From an uncultured Lachnospiraceae bacterium (lineage in GTDB: Bacteria > Bacillota > Clostridia > Lachnospirales > Lachnospiraceae), in the NCBI GenBank assembly GCA_947089905.1, contig CAMUMG010000007.1, positions 87,542 through 151,541 on the forward strand: a stretch of 64,000 bases of DNA, read 5' to 3'. Both the position numbers and the translations under genes were made by a program. Numbering within the stretch: the stretch's first letter is position 1; every line of letters starts with the position of its first letter. Below the pieces are notes generated by a model. It ran no database searches, had not been told where the DNA came from, and was given only the letters and a program-made list of their open reading frames with translations. This document shows positions 1 to 8,104 of this stretch, piece by piece.

Positions 1-317
1 AATGCTTGCAAATAGGTAGAAGAATTACCTAACTGAAATGTTGTTTCTCTAAGAAAATCCCTTACAAATTGAAACGGTTTTAACTGCATTGTTGGTGTCG
101 TCATCTGACTGACTTCTTTTATAGATGGAAGTGGCAAAATAACCAAAAAATACATACATAATAAATATAAAATAAAGGAATATAAAATTACTGTCCGTAA
201 AAAAGAAATAGAACCGTATTTATGATATTGTTGAATCATATAGGGTAATGTAAAAAATGCCGCGATAATAGGAAAAATTAAAAATGCTGTTTTAATTGGA
301 ATAAGATAAGCCTCCAT
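1..317 (-). CDS. VanZ-like membrane protein, N-terminal part only (runs off the window)
   Basis: The reverse strand opens with ATG at 317 after a good ribosome site (AAGGTGGAG, 9 bases upstream) and stays open to the window edge (105 codons). The translation begins MEAYLIPIKTAFLIFP, continues with hydrophobic segments at about residues 7-23 and 41-62, and contains FLRTVILYSF and YFLVILPLPS, which are typical of the first half of VanZ-family proteins. VanZ was named from a teicoplanin-resistance cluster, but most chromosomal members have no known role; a cell-envelope function is plausible. The C-terminal half lies outside the window. It is preceded by its own regulatory-looking region (331-419), so it need not be cotranscribed with the upstream zinc-ribbon gene. 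Confidence 0.75.
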   Translation of the reverse strand, partial: MEAYLIPIKTAFLIFPIIAAFFTLPYMIQQYHKYGSISFLRTVILYSFILYLLCMYFLVILPLPSIKEVSQMTTPTMQLKPFQFVRDFLRETTFQLGNSSTYLQA

Positions 318-330
318 AAACACTCCACCT

Positions 331-359
331 TTCTTTGTTATCTCTATCTTAACAAAGAA
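331..359. promoter_or_regulatory. Perfect 10-bp inverted repeat before the VanZ-like gene
   Basis: TTCTTTGTTA (331-340) and TAACAAAGAA (350-359) are exact reverse complements separated by 9 bases, just upstream of the ribosome site of the VanZ-like gene. There is no T-run after it in the direction of the gene, so an operator or an RNA hairpin is more likely than a terminator. No regulator can be named. Confidence 0.5.
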
Positions 360-383
360 AAAGAAGTTCTACCATCGAACAGG

Positions 384-419
384 CTTACATTTTTCTTATT
401 AAACTTACATTTTTGTAAG
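384..419. promoter_or_regulatory. Two direct repeats and a small dyad upstream of the VanZ-like gene
   Basis: CTTACATTTTT occurs at 384-394 and again at 404-414, exactly 20 bases apart, and the second copy is part of the dyad CTTACA-TTTT-TGTAAG (404-419). Direct repeats about two helical turns apart are the layout used by LytTR-type and OmpR-type regulators. The site lies between the stop of the upstream gene and the VanZ-like start. Which factor binds is unknown. Confidence 0.4.
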
Positions 420-436
420 AATTTTAACCTCTTCTA

Positions 437-1741
437 CTAGAGAATTTGATAATCTGTTAAAAGCCAGCCAGCTTCTGATGCTGGATAAATTTTTCCACAC
501 TCACTACATTTTTTTCCCCATTCCATTTGAAATTTTGCTCCACAACTAGGACAATATGCCCCTAAGTGAAGTTGTCTTGCCTGTTTACACTCTTTACTAC
601 AACTCATTGTAATCTGTAAAAGTTCCCGCTTTTTTTTCACCTTTTCCTGCTCTAATATAAAAAGTTCCATTTGAACTTCTGTCTGAATTGTATAACAATT
701 TTCAGAAACATATAAGTTTTTAAAATCTGTCTTTTTCACAAAACAATCTATAACATTCTGATAAATTAGTGGAATTTCTATCTGGTGAAAGAGAAATAAT
801 TCATATTCTTTTGGGGACTGGGCAAAATGAATGATTTGTAATATATTTCCTAGATAACCTAAGAATAATTCTACCGAAAAAGAACTATCCCATTTTCGCA
901 TCTCTTTTTCTAGTTCTTGTGGTAATTTTGAATTTTCTTTTCTCAATAAATAGTGCTGTAATTTATTTGTATAGCGAAAAAGATTTTTTAACAATAATAC
1001 TGATGTAAATGCTATACAACTCCAAAGTCCAAAACTAAGCATACTAAAAAGTATAATAAAACCAAGTCCATGATTTTGAGAAATTATAAAAAGCTCTCTA
1101 ACAAATCCTATTGACCCTACTCCTATAGCTACTATTTTTGCAAGCCAATCTATCATTTCATCATATGCCTGTCTAGCGGTCTGATCGGTATACTCAATTC
1201 CAAATGCCGCAATTTTTTGTTCTAAATCTTCTGGATATATAGAAGTATTACAATAACTACATGTGATTTCACCATATTCTTTGATTCGAACATTTTTTTT
1301 GCCACAGAATGGACAGATATCTCTTTTTTGACGAATAACACTATATCTAGCAGTATCTTCACAATACCCTTCATATAATAAAATTCCATCCTGTATATAT
1401 GTCTTCTTTAGCCAGACAGATTCTTTAGCAACTGCAATGAAATATTTTTGATCTGTTAAATAATTAATAAAATAGTTAGATTTCCCCACCCAAGGCATTA
1501 AAAATTCTGGTTCTATTTTTATTCCTAATATACGAAGGCGTTTTTTATGTAGATGTAGTACATAAAAATATCCTTGTGTTGTCTGAAATTCCAATGTATT
1601 TTTTTTCCCTGAAAAGTAATTAATATAATCATTTTGAAACTTTAAAATTCTATGCTTTATAGATAAATTTTCTAGTTCCTTCTTTTTATCTATCTCTCCC
1701 CAATTTAATTTTTCTTCTTTTACTTGAATCGAAATTTCCAT
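437..1741 (-). CDS. Membrane protein with two zinc ribbons, function unknown
   Basis: A 434-residue protein that I do not recognise as a named family. Residues 143-164 hold a CxxC...CxxC zinc ribbon (CPFCG, then CSYC), and the last 50 residues hold a second Cys-rich ribbon with CPSCG and CSECG. Between them, residues 200-257 form two hydrophobic segments (IVAIGVGSIG and the FIILFSMLSFGLW stretch). The region after the membrane part resembles, loosely, the Tim44-like domains that accompany zinc ribbons in some clostridial proteins. The N-terminal 140 residues are soluble and rich in aromatic residues. It precedes the VanZ-like gene in the same direction with a 119-bp gap. It may be a membrane-associated sensor or assembly factor, but that is inference. 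Confidence 0.7.
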   Translation of the reverse strand: MEISIQVKEEKLNWGEIDKKKELENLSIKHRILKFQNDYINYFSGKKNTLEFQTTQGYFYVLHLHKKRLRILGIKIEPEFLMPWVGKSNYFINYLTDQKYFIAVAKESVWLKKTYIQDGILLYEGYCEDTARYSVIRQKRDICPFCGKKNVRIKEYGEITCSYCNTSIYPEDLEQKIAAFGIEYTDQTARQAYDEMIDWLAKIVAIGVGSIGFVRELFIISQNHGLGFIILFSMLSFGLWSCIAFTSVLLLKNLFRYTNKLQHYLLRKENSKLPQELEKEMRKWDSSFSVELFLGYLGNILQIIHFAQSPKEYELFLFHQIEIPLIYQNVIDCFVKKTDFKNLYVSENCYTIQTEVQMELFILEQEKVKKKRELLQITMSCSKECKQARQLHLGAYCPSCGAKFQMEWGKKCSECGKIYPASEAGWLLTDYQIL

Positions 1742-1820
1742 TATTTTTTACACCCGCTATTTTGAAAAAATTTTTTCAATCCATTATATACTAAATCCTT
1801 TCTATTTTCTAGTATATTTT

Positions 1821-1873
1821 AAAAAAATGCAGGAAATAAAATCAAAAAAGATTTTACTTCCTGCATTTTTTTA
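1821..1873 (-). terminator. Terminator after the SDR gene
   Basis: Long stem (ATGCAGGAA...TTCCTGCAT with further A/T pairs, loop AAAAAA) immediately after the stop of the dehydrogenase gene at 1875. It has A-runs on one side and T-runs on the other, so it could act in both directions. It closes the citrate synthase-NUDIX-dehydrogenase operon. Confidence 0.85.
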
Positions 1874-1874
1874 A

Positions 1875-2672
1875 CTATAAATTATTTTGATTCTTTCTTT
1901 TAGAAAAATTTTCTATCCACTCCATTCCCCAAAGTATAAAACGATGAGGAAATAGTTTTGCAAAAACTCTTAAAGTACGAATTTCTCCTCTGTAAATAGA
2001 AAGTTCTCTTCCCTTTTTTATATCATCTAGTGCTTTTTCTACTACTTTTTGTGGTTGTGCAAGAAAACAGTCTTTATACCAAGCCTGATAACCTGTTTTT
2101 TCTGCAATATGAAAAAAGTCCGTATTAACTGGTCCGGGGCATACTGTTGTAACAGAAATTCCTCTCCTTTTTATCTCAGAACGCAACGCTCTTGAAAAAC
2201 TTAGTACATAGGCTTTTGTTGCTGCATAGACTGCAAAATGAAGCACAGGAAAAAAAGAAGCGATAGATCCCATATTCACAATATGACTTCCACTTTTCAT
2301 ATATTTGATACACTCTTTCGATAAAAACGTAAGTGCTATGCAGTTTAAGCGAATCATATCCAGTTGCTCTTCCTCTTTCATTCGTGTTACTTCTCCTACT
2401 TTTCCAAAACCTGCACAGTTGACTAAAAACCGGATCTGCGGCTGTTCTTTATATAACAATTCCTTGATAGACTGTATTTCTTCCTGTTTCGTCAAATCTG
2501 ACTCTATTATTTTTATAGGAATAGAAATTTCTTCTTCCACTTGGATCAATCTTTCTTTTCTTCTTGCAATCAGCCAAATTTCATCTAACTTTTGATAACA
2601 TTTACTAATCTGAAGTGCAAACTCTTTTCCAATTCCGGAAGAAGCTCCTGTAATTAGAGCAATTTTTTTCAT
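1875..2672 (-). CDS. Short-chain dehydrogenase/reductase (SDR) family oxidoreductase
   Basis: A 265-residue classical SDR. The Rossmann dinucleotide motif TGASSGIG is at residues 8-15, the NCAGFG motif near residue 85, and the catalytic YAATK (Tyr-x-x-x-Lys) near residue 150 with the matching Ser in GSIAS. The sequence is of the DltE/YqjQ type (COG0300) and the NAD(P) substrate cannot be told from sequence. The start has an AAGGAGAG ribosome site. It is the third gene of an operon, 33 bases behind the NUDIX gene, and ends in a strong terminator. The C-terminal tail is short and basic, with no membrane anchor evident. Confidence 0.88.
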   Translation of the reverse strand: MKKIALITGASSGIGKEFALQISKCYQKLDEIWLIARRKERLIQVEEEISIPIKIIESDLTKQEEIQSIKELLYKEQPQIRFLVNCAGFGKVGEVTRMKEEEQLDMIRLNCIALTFLSKECIKYMKSGSHIVNMGSIASFFPVLHFAVYAATKAYVLSFSRALRSEIKRRGISVTTVCPGPVNTDFFHIAEKTGYQAWYKDCFLAQPQKVVEKALDDIKKGRELSIYRGEIRTLRVFAKLFPHRFILWGMEWIENFSKRKNQNNL

Positions 2673-2705
2673 GGAATTCTCTCCTTTCCAACATATGGAT
2701 CTTTA

Positions 2706-3209
2706 TTATTTCCATGTTATTCCTCCAATATAATCCATAAGCCAATCAAAATATTGATATTTATGAAAACTTCCCTGAGCCATCATTTTCTTAATCTGAG
2801 CAGATTCTATCCATTTTGCTTGTGCTACTTCTTCCTTTTGTAATTTTAAATCTTTTTCCGATACTTCTGAGCGAATGATCCAAACTGCATTAAAACTGTC
2901 ATGCCGTTTTAAAATGGCAAAAAGTTGTGCATCTTCTTTTTGTATCTGTATTCCCAATTCCTCGTTTAATTCTCTTTGACAGGCCTGCCAAGCATCTTCT
3001 CCATTTAGTGCTGAACCTCCAGTAACTGCCCAACATCCCGGAAACCACTCTACTGTATCACTTCGCTTTTGAACAAGAATCTGTTTTTGTCGATTAATTG
3101 GGAAAATGTGAACTACCAGATGATACTCTCCTTCTTTTAGTTGTTTTCCACGTTCATGCAGCCTACCAGTCTTTTGAAAACAGGCATCATAAATATCCCA
3201 TAGTTCCAC
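2706..3209 (-). CDS. NUDIX hydrolase
   Basis: The NUDIX box G-x5-E-x7-REUxEExGU is complete: GSALNGE, seven residues, then RELNEELGI. NUDIX enzymes cleave nucleoside-diphosphate-linked substrates; the opening ELWDIYD and QKTGR resembles the IPP-isomerase/DUF4743-like NUDIX subgroup, but the substrate is unknown. The open frame extends to a TTG at 3236, but the ribosome site GGAAGGAG sits 7 bases before GTG at 3209, so GTG (167 residues) is chosen. It lies 36 bases behind citrate synthase and 33 before the dehydrogenase and is probably cotranscribed with both. Confidence 0.88.
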   Translation of the reverse strand: MELWDIYDACFQKTGRLHERGKQLKEGEYHLVVHIFPINRQKQILVQKRSDTVEWFPGCWAVTGGSALNGEDAWQACQRELNEELGIQIQKEDAQLFAILKRHDSFNAVWIIRSEVSEKDLKLQKEEVAQAKWIESAQIKKMMAQGSFHKYQYFDWLMDYIGGITWK

Positions 3210-3245
3210 GATTTTTTCTCCTTCCGCAAAAACCAAAGAATACTA

Positions 3246-4619
3246 TCATTCTACAATAGGAGTTCGTTCCTTTAAATTTAAATACTCTCTTCTTGGTGCA
3301 ACATTTTTATAGGCAGGACGAATGATTTTTTCTGCACTTACAATTTCTTCTAGTCTATGAGCACTCCATCCAACAATTCTAGCAATAGCAAACATCGGAG
3401 TATACAATTCTACTGGAAGTCCTAACATGCGATAAACAAATCCACTGTAGAAATCGACATTGGTATTAACACCCTTATAAATACGTCTTTCTTTTGCAAT
3501 AAGTTTTGGAGCTAATTTTTCCACTGTCATATAAAGCTGGAATTCTTTGGATTCTCCTTTTTCCTCTGCAAGTTGTTCAACAAATTTTTTAAAGATCTCC
3601 GCTCTTGGATCAGAAACAGAATATACTGCATGACCAATTCCATAAATTAACCCTGACTGATCGAATTCTTTCTTTTGTAGTAGTCCTGAGAGATATCCTG
3701 AAATCCTCTCTTCATCTTCCCAGTCTGAAATTTTTTGTTTGAGATCTTCAAACATCTGCATTACTTTAATATTTGCTCCACCGTGTCTTGGACCTTTTAA
3801 AGACGCTAGTGCAGCCGCCATTACCGAATACGTATCTGTTCCAGAAGAGGTAACTACCCTTGTTGTAAAGGAAGAGTTATTACCACCTCCATGTTCCATA
3901 TGCAGTACCAATGCTAAATCCAAAACCGCAGCCTCTATTTGGGTATATTTTTGATCTGGGCGTAGCATTGACAAAATATTTTCTGCTGTAGAAAGTTCTG
4001 GATTTGGTTGATGAATAAACAGACTGTTTCCAACACTGTGACTATAGGCATTATAACTATAAACAGATAACATTGGAAATTGACTAATTAAATTTAGACA
4101 CTGTCTCATGACATTTGAAATAGAAGTATCTTCTGCTTTGTCATCATAGGAATATAAAGTCAAAACACTCTTTGCCAAAGAAATCATTAAATTTTCTGCT
4201 GGTGCTTTCATAATAACATCCCGACAAAAATTTTGAGGGAGTGTTCGGCGTTGTCCAAGTTCTTTTTTAAATTCTTCTAATCCACAAATCTCTGGCAGCT
4301 CTCCAAATAATAGAAGATATGTTATTTCCTCAAATCCAAACCTATGTTCTGTCAAAAATCCTCTCGTTAGATCTTTTACATTATATCCACGATAAAACAG
4401 TTCACCAGGGCACGGAACTTCTTCTCCATCTACAACCTTTTTCGCATAAACTTCTGAGATATTTGTCAGACCAGCCATAACTCCTTTACCATTTAAGTCC
4501 CTTAATCCCCTTTTTACATCGAACTTACGGTATAATTCTTCATCCACCTTATTTCTTTTCACGCAAATTTCTGACAACCGCTGTACCTGCGGCGTAATTT
4601 GAAAAATAACTTCTTCCAT
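3246..4619 (-). CDS. gltA: Citrate synthase
   Basis: A 457-residue citrate synthase, condensing acetyl-CoA and oxaloacetate to citrate. The active-site histidines are visible in LHMEHGGGN (near residue 240) and GIGHAVY (near 325), and the catalytic Asp in VDFYSGF (near 385). KGPRHGGAN is also diagnostic. The length with an extended N-terminus is typical of Clostridia. The frame could open at GTG 4625, but AGGAGG lies only two bases from it and 8 bases from ATG at 4619, so ATG is chosen. In anaerobes with an incomplete TCA cycle this enzyme usually feeds glutamate synthesis. It heads the operon with the NUDIX and SDR genes, from the promoter at 4660-4689. Confidence 0.95.
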   Translation of the reverse strand: MEEVIFQITPQVQRLSEICVKRNKVDEELYRKFDVKRGLRDLNGKGVMAGLTNISEVYAKKVVDGEEVPCPGELFYRGYNVKDLTRGFLTEHRFGFEEITYLLLFGELPEICGLEEFKKELGQRRTLPQNFCRDVIMKAPAENLMISLAKSVLTLYSYDDKAEDTSISNVMRQCLNLISQFPMLSVYSYNAYSHSVGNSLFIHQPNPELSTAENILSMLRPDQKYTQIEAAVLDLALVLHMEHGGGNNSSFTTRVVTSSGTDTYSVMAAALASLKGPRHGGANIKVMQMFEDLKQKISDWEDEERISGYLSGLLQKKEFDQSGLIYGIGHAVYSVSDPRAEIFKKFVEQLAEEKGESKEFQLYMTVEKLAPKLIAKERRIYKGVNTNVDFYSGFVYRMLGLPVELYTPMFAIARIVGWSAHRLEEIVSAEKIIRPAYKNVAPRREYLNLKERTPIVE

Positions 4620-4659
4620 CCGCACTTCCTCCTGTTATGATTATTTATTACATGAAATT

Positions 4660-4689
4660 ACTATACTGAAAAAAAGCTATGCTTGTCAA
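4660..4689 (-). promoter_or_regulatory. Sigma-A-type promoter of the citrate synthase operon
   Basis: On the minus strand TTGACA (4689-4684) and TATAGT (4665-4660) are 18 bases apart, about 40 bases before the start codon of citrate synthase. Confidence 0.75.
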
Positions 4690-4719
4690 GAAAAACTTTC
4701 CTAAAGGCTAATCTCTTCT

Positions 4720-6183
4720 TTATTTCTCATTGTGATTATTTGCATTTAAGTTATCTAATAGTGCACATTTAATCTGATATAATTCATTAGAAAGATCTAC
4801 ATAAACTTCATGAGGATTAATAAGACGCCTTGTTTCGTCCCATAAAGTATTTAGTTCTTTTGCACAATATTCTTTTATTTCCATCACAGATGGAGATTCA
4901 TATACACATATTCCATTTTCAAAAATAGGAAGTAAAATTTCCCGCATTTTATAAGTTCCTGCTGGAAGATATGTTTTTTTCCAAGTGGCAAGAGGATCAA
5001 AGAGCATAAGTGGATTATCTTCTGAATATTTTTCCTCTGCCAATGCAATTAAATCTGCTTTGATCTTACCGCTTTCTTTTAAGTATACACGATATACTGT
5101 TTTATTTCCCGGATTTGTAATTTTCCACTGATTTTCACTCAATTTAATTTTTGGTACAAAGATTCCATCTTTTTTAACTGCTGCAAGTTTATAAACTCCT
5201 CCAAAGGCAGGACAGTCTTTAGAAGTAATTAAATTGGTTCCTACGCCCCAAGAATCTATCGCCGCTTTTTGTGTCTTTAAAGAATCGATTAAATACTCAT
5301 CAAGATCACTAGATGCACAAATTGATGCTTCTTTGAATCCAGCATTATCTAACATCTTTCTCGCCTGTTTTGAAAGATATGCTAAATCGCCACTGTCTAA
5401 ACGAATCCCATACTTTTTCGGCATCCGATCTGCATCCTTTAATTCTTGAAAAACTCGAATCGCATTTGGCACACCAGAACGAAGTGTATCATACGTATCT
5501 ACCAGTAAAGTGGCATTATTTGGATAGAGCTCTGCATATTTTCGAAATGCAGTTAGCTCATCTTCAAAACTCATAATCCAACTGTGGGCATGTGTGCCTA
5601 ATGCTGGCACATCAAACATCTTTGCACATAATACATTACTTGTCCCTGCACAGCCTCCTATGACTGCTGCCCTTGCACCATACGTTCCTGCATCTGGTCC
5701 TTGGGCACGACGCAGTCCAAACTCCATAACTGCATCGCCATGTGCTGCAAAACACACACGAGAGGCTTTCGTTGCAATTAAACTTTGATGATTGATAATT
5801 GTTAAAATTGCAGTTTCTACTAACTGTGCTTCCATGATTGGTGCAATCACTTTTACTAATGGTTCCATTGGAAATACAACTGTGCCTTCTGGAATTGCAT
5901 AAATACTTCCAGTAAAATGAAACTGCCTTAAATAGTCTAAGAAATCCTCATCAAATATAGATAAACTTCTCAGATATGCAATATCTTCTTCTCCAAAATG
6001 AAGATTTTTAATATAATCGATTACCTGATCTAGTCCACAACAAATAGCGTAACCACTTCCAGATGGATTGGTGCGATAAAATACATCAAAAATAACGGTT
6101 GGATTGGAATGATTTTTAAAATATCCCTGCATCATAGTCAGTTCATAAAAATCTGTTAATAATGTTAGATTTTGATCTGTCAT
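4720..6183 (-). CDS. pncB: Nicotinate phosphoribosyltransferase
   Basis: A 487-residue enzyme of NAD salvage, joining nicotinate and PRPP with ATP hydrolysis. Recognisable stretches are LLTDFYELTM and QGYF at the N-terminus, FGLRRAQGPD with the phosphorylated-His region, SHAHSW-type sequence (THAHSW) and RLDSGDL in the phosphate-binding region. The frame could begin at ATG 6195, but the ribosome bases GAGG overlap that codon and sit 6 bases before ATG at 6183, so the latter is used. It follows prolyl-tRNA synthetase by 98 bases on the same strand, with no clear promoter of its own. The intervening leader (6190-6263) is unusual and could control translation. Confidence 0.95.
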   Translation of the reverse strand: MTDQNLTLLTDFYELTMMQGYFKNHSNPTVIFDVFYRTNPSGSGYAICCGLDQVIDYIKNLHFGEEDIAYLRSLSIFDEDFLDYLRQFHFTGSIYAIPEGTVVFPMEPLVKVIAPIMEAQLVETAILTIINHQSLIATKASRVCFAAHGDAVMEFGLRRAQGPDAGTYGARAAVIGGCAGTSNVLCAKMFDVPALGTHAHSWIMSFEDELTAFRKYAELYPNNATLLVDTYDTLRSGVPNAIRVFQELKDADRMPKKYGIRLDSGDLAYLSKQARKMLDNAGFKEASICASSDLDEYLIDSLKTQKAAIDSWGVGTNLITSKDCPAFGGVYKLAAVKKDGIFVPKIKLSENQWKITNPGNKTVYRVYLKESGKIKADLIALAEEKYSEDNPLMLFDPLATWKKTYLPAGTYKMREILLPIFENGICVYESPSVMEIKEYCAKELNTLWDETRRLINPHEVYVDLSNELYQIKCALLDNLNANNHNEK

Positions 6184-6189
6184 GAATAA

Positions 6190-6263
6190 CCTCATTTCTG
6201 CGCTGCCTTACTCTATGAGTTTTTGTCTTCCAAGTTTGTGTATGCAGCGCAGACACAAACTTG
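6190..6263 (-). promoter_or_regulatory. Structured leader of pncB with loop-to-ribosome-site complementarity
   Basis: On the minus strand a 10-bp hairpin, CAAGTTTGTG/CACAAACTTG (6231-6263), has in its loop TCTGCGCTGC (6253-6244). This decamer is exactly complementary to GCAGCGCAGA (6206-6197), which directly adjoins the ribosome bases AATGAGG of pncB. A kissing or pseudoknot structure could therefore form next to the ribosome site. On the plus strand the same hairpin is followed by a T-run and looks like a terminator. Confidence 0.5.
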
Positions 6264-6281
6264 TTTTTTTAAATGCAAAAA

Positions 6282-7721
6282 TTAATATGCCTTTCCCCAA
6301 TATACTAGACTTTTTGCTTTTTTCCCACAACAGATACAAGTATCTGAAATCATTTCCTGTTTAAATGGTATACAGCGTGAAGTTGCGCCTGTCTTTTCTT
6401 TTATTTCATCCTCGCAGGCCCTCTCACCACACCACATAGCTTTTACAAATCCCGGTTTTTCAGCAGTTATCTTAGCGAAACTTTCCATATCTTTTGCTTC
6501 GTAAGTATGGGCATCTCTATGAACTGTTGCCCGCTTTAGCATATCCTTTTGAATTTTCTCTAATAATTCTGTAATTGCCTGTGGTATTTCGTCAATAGAA
6601 ACGATCTGTTTTTCTCTGGTATCCCGCCGAACTAATACTGCTTGGTTTGCCTTTAAATCCTTCGGTCCAATTTCAACACGAACTGGAATTCCTCTCATTT
6701 CCTGTTCTGCAAATTTATAGCCCGGGCTTTTATCTGTATCATCTACTTTTACACGAATCGCCATTTTATTCAGTTCTTCTTTTATTTCATATGCCTTTTC
6801 TAAAATACCTTCCTTTTTTTGCTGAATTGGAATAATCGCAACTTGAACTGGTGCAATTTTTGGAGGAAGTACCAAGCCACTGTTATCTCCATGTACCATA
6901 ATAATCGCACCAATAATACGGGTACTCATACCAAAAGATGTCTGATGGACATAGGAAAGAGTATTTTCCTTATCTGTATATTGAACTCCAAACGCCTTGG
7001 CAAATCCATCTCCAAAGTTATGGCTTGTTCCAGACTGAAGTGCCTTTCCATCGTGCATTAAAGCCTCTATTGTATAAGTAGCTTCTGCCCCTGCAAATTT
7101 TTCTTTATCTGTTTTTTGTCCACGAATCATTGGAATAGCTAAAATCTCTTCGCAAAAATCAGCATATACATTTAGCATCTGAATTGTTCGTTCTTGTGCC
7201 TCCTTTGCAGTAGCATGTGCAGTATGTCCCTCCTGCCACAAAAATTCTGTAGTCCGTAAAAATGGTCTTGTAGTTTTTTCCCAGCGTACTACAGAACACC
7301 ATTGATTATAAACTTTTGGCAAATCTCGATAGGAATGGATTATTTTTGCATATAAATCACAAAACAGGGTTTCTGAGGTTGGTCGTACACAAAGACGTTC
7401 TGTCAGTTGCTCTCCGCCACCATGTGTTACCCAAGCAACCTCTGGAGCAAAACCTTCAACATGATCTTTTTCTTTATTTAACAACCCCTCTGGAATAAAC
7501 ATTGGAAGCTGTACATTTTCAACTCCTGTTTTTTTAAACCTTTCATTCAATTCTTTTTGGATATTTTCCCAGAGTGCATATCCAGCCGGAAGCAAAATCA
7601 TACAACCTTTCACATTGGAGTATTCTGTGAGCTCTGCCTTTTTTACTACATCTGTATACCACTGGGCAAAGTCCTCTTCCATCGCAGTAATGGATTCTAC
7701 TAATTTTTTCTCGTCCGCCAT
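6282..7721 (-). CDS. proS: Prolyl-tRNA synthetase, archaeal/eukaryotic-like type
   Basis: A 479-residue class II synthetase charging tRNA-Pro. It lacks the insertion domain of the long bacterial form and has the short (type 3) architecture: motif 2 with [20 protein letters not shown], motif 3 with [10 protein letters not shown], an anticodon-binding domain from about residue 280, and a C-terminal zinc-binding-type domain with [10 protein letters not shown] and CICCGKKAK ending in aromatic residues (VYWGKAY). The open frame extends to 7781, but ATG at 7721 follows GAGGAG at proper spacing and matches the family start ([12 protein letters not shown]). It is controlled by the proline T-box upstream. 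Confidence 0.96.
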   Translation of the reverse strand: MADEKKLVESITAMEEDFAQWYTDVVKKAELTEYSNVKGCMILLPAGYALWENIQKELNERFKKTGVENVQLPMFIPEGLLNKEKDHVEGFAPEVAWVTHGGGEQLTERLCVRPTSETLFCDLYAKIIHSYRDLPKVYNQWCSVVRWEKTTRPFLRTTEFLWQEGHTAHATAKEAQERTIQMLNVYADFCEEILAIPMIRGQKTDKEKFAGAEATYTIEALMHDGKALQSGTSHNFGDGFAKAFGVQYTDKENTLSYVHQTSFGMSTRIIGAIIMVHGDNSGLVLPPKIAPVQVAIIPIQQKKEGILEKAYEIKEELNKMAIRVKVDDTDKSPGYKFAEQEMRGIPVRVEIGPKDLKANQAVLVRRDTREKQIVSIDEIPQAITELLEKIQKDMLKRATVHRDAHTYEAKDMESFAKITAEKPGFVKAMWCGERACEDEIKEKTGATSRCIPFKQEMISDTCICCGKKAKSLVYWGKAY

Positions 7722-7726
7722 AATCT

Positions 7727-7774
7727 CCTCATTTCTGCACTGCAATTTTTTTACTGCTCTGGGCAAGCAGTGCA
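7727..7774 (-). promoter_or_regulatory. Second leader element between the T-box and proS
   Basis: Downstream of the T-box terminator the minus strand reads TGCACTGC (7774-7767), a small hairpin ACTGCT/AGCAGT, then GCAGTGCA (7743-7736) followed at once by GAAATGAGG, the ribosome site. The two octamers are complementary, so the ribosome site can be drawn into a helix, as in the pncB leader. Functional relevance is inference. Confidence 0.4.
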
Positions 7775-7805
7775 CTCTCAAAGCAGCTTTTCTTTTAAAA
7801 TAAAA

Positions 7806-8053
7806 AAGTCCCTTTAAAATAAAGGGACCGAATACACTTTTTTCGGCGGTGCCACCCTGATTAATAACAGTTAAGACTGTTATTCTCTCTTCTTTCTGAT
7901 AACGTCAGAATAACGCCATACTTTCGTATGGAAGCTCCAAGGCAGGTTCTATGTCATTTGCTAAGGAATCTTTCAGCCAAAGGATTCCCTCTCTTTATAG
8001 TAATTTGACATATACTAATCCTCTTCTCAGCCGCAGATAAAATATCATACATT
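7806..8053 (-). ncRNA. T-box riboswitch (proline) controlling proS
   Basis: The minus strand shows the T-box sequence AGGGTGGCACCGCC (7858-7845) followed by a Rho-independent terminator with stem GTCCCTTT/AAAGGGAC and a T-run (7828-7802). Upstream is the long stem I with GCTGAAAGATTCC-type elements and a specifier loop that reads GAA-CCT (CCT at 7946-7944), a proline codon, in agreement with the downstream proS. Uncharged tRNA-Pro binding would favour the antiterminator. The tRNA-end-binding tetrad is TGGC, discussed as a finding. Confidence 0.92.
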
Positions 8054-8059
8054 TTCTTG

Positions 8060-8088
8060 ATTTTAGAATTTTAAACGCCATTTGTCAA
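8060..8088 (-). promoter_or_regulatory. Promoter of the T-box/proS transcript
   Basis: Minus strand TTGACA (8088-8083), 17-base spacer, TAAAAT (8065-8060), placed just upstream of the T-box. Confidence 0.75.
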
Positions 8089-8104
8089 GTGGAAAAAATA
8101 AATT

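Noticed and set aside
6231..6270. Simple terminator of proS
   Set aside because: The T-run follows the hairpin on the plus strand, whereas proS is on the minus strand, so it cannot end proS transcription in the usual way.
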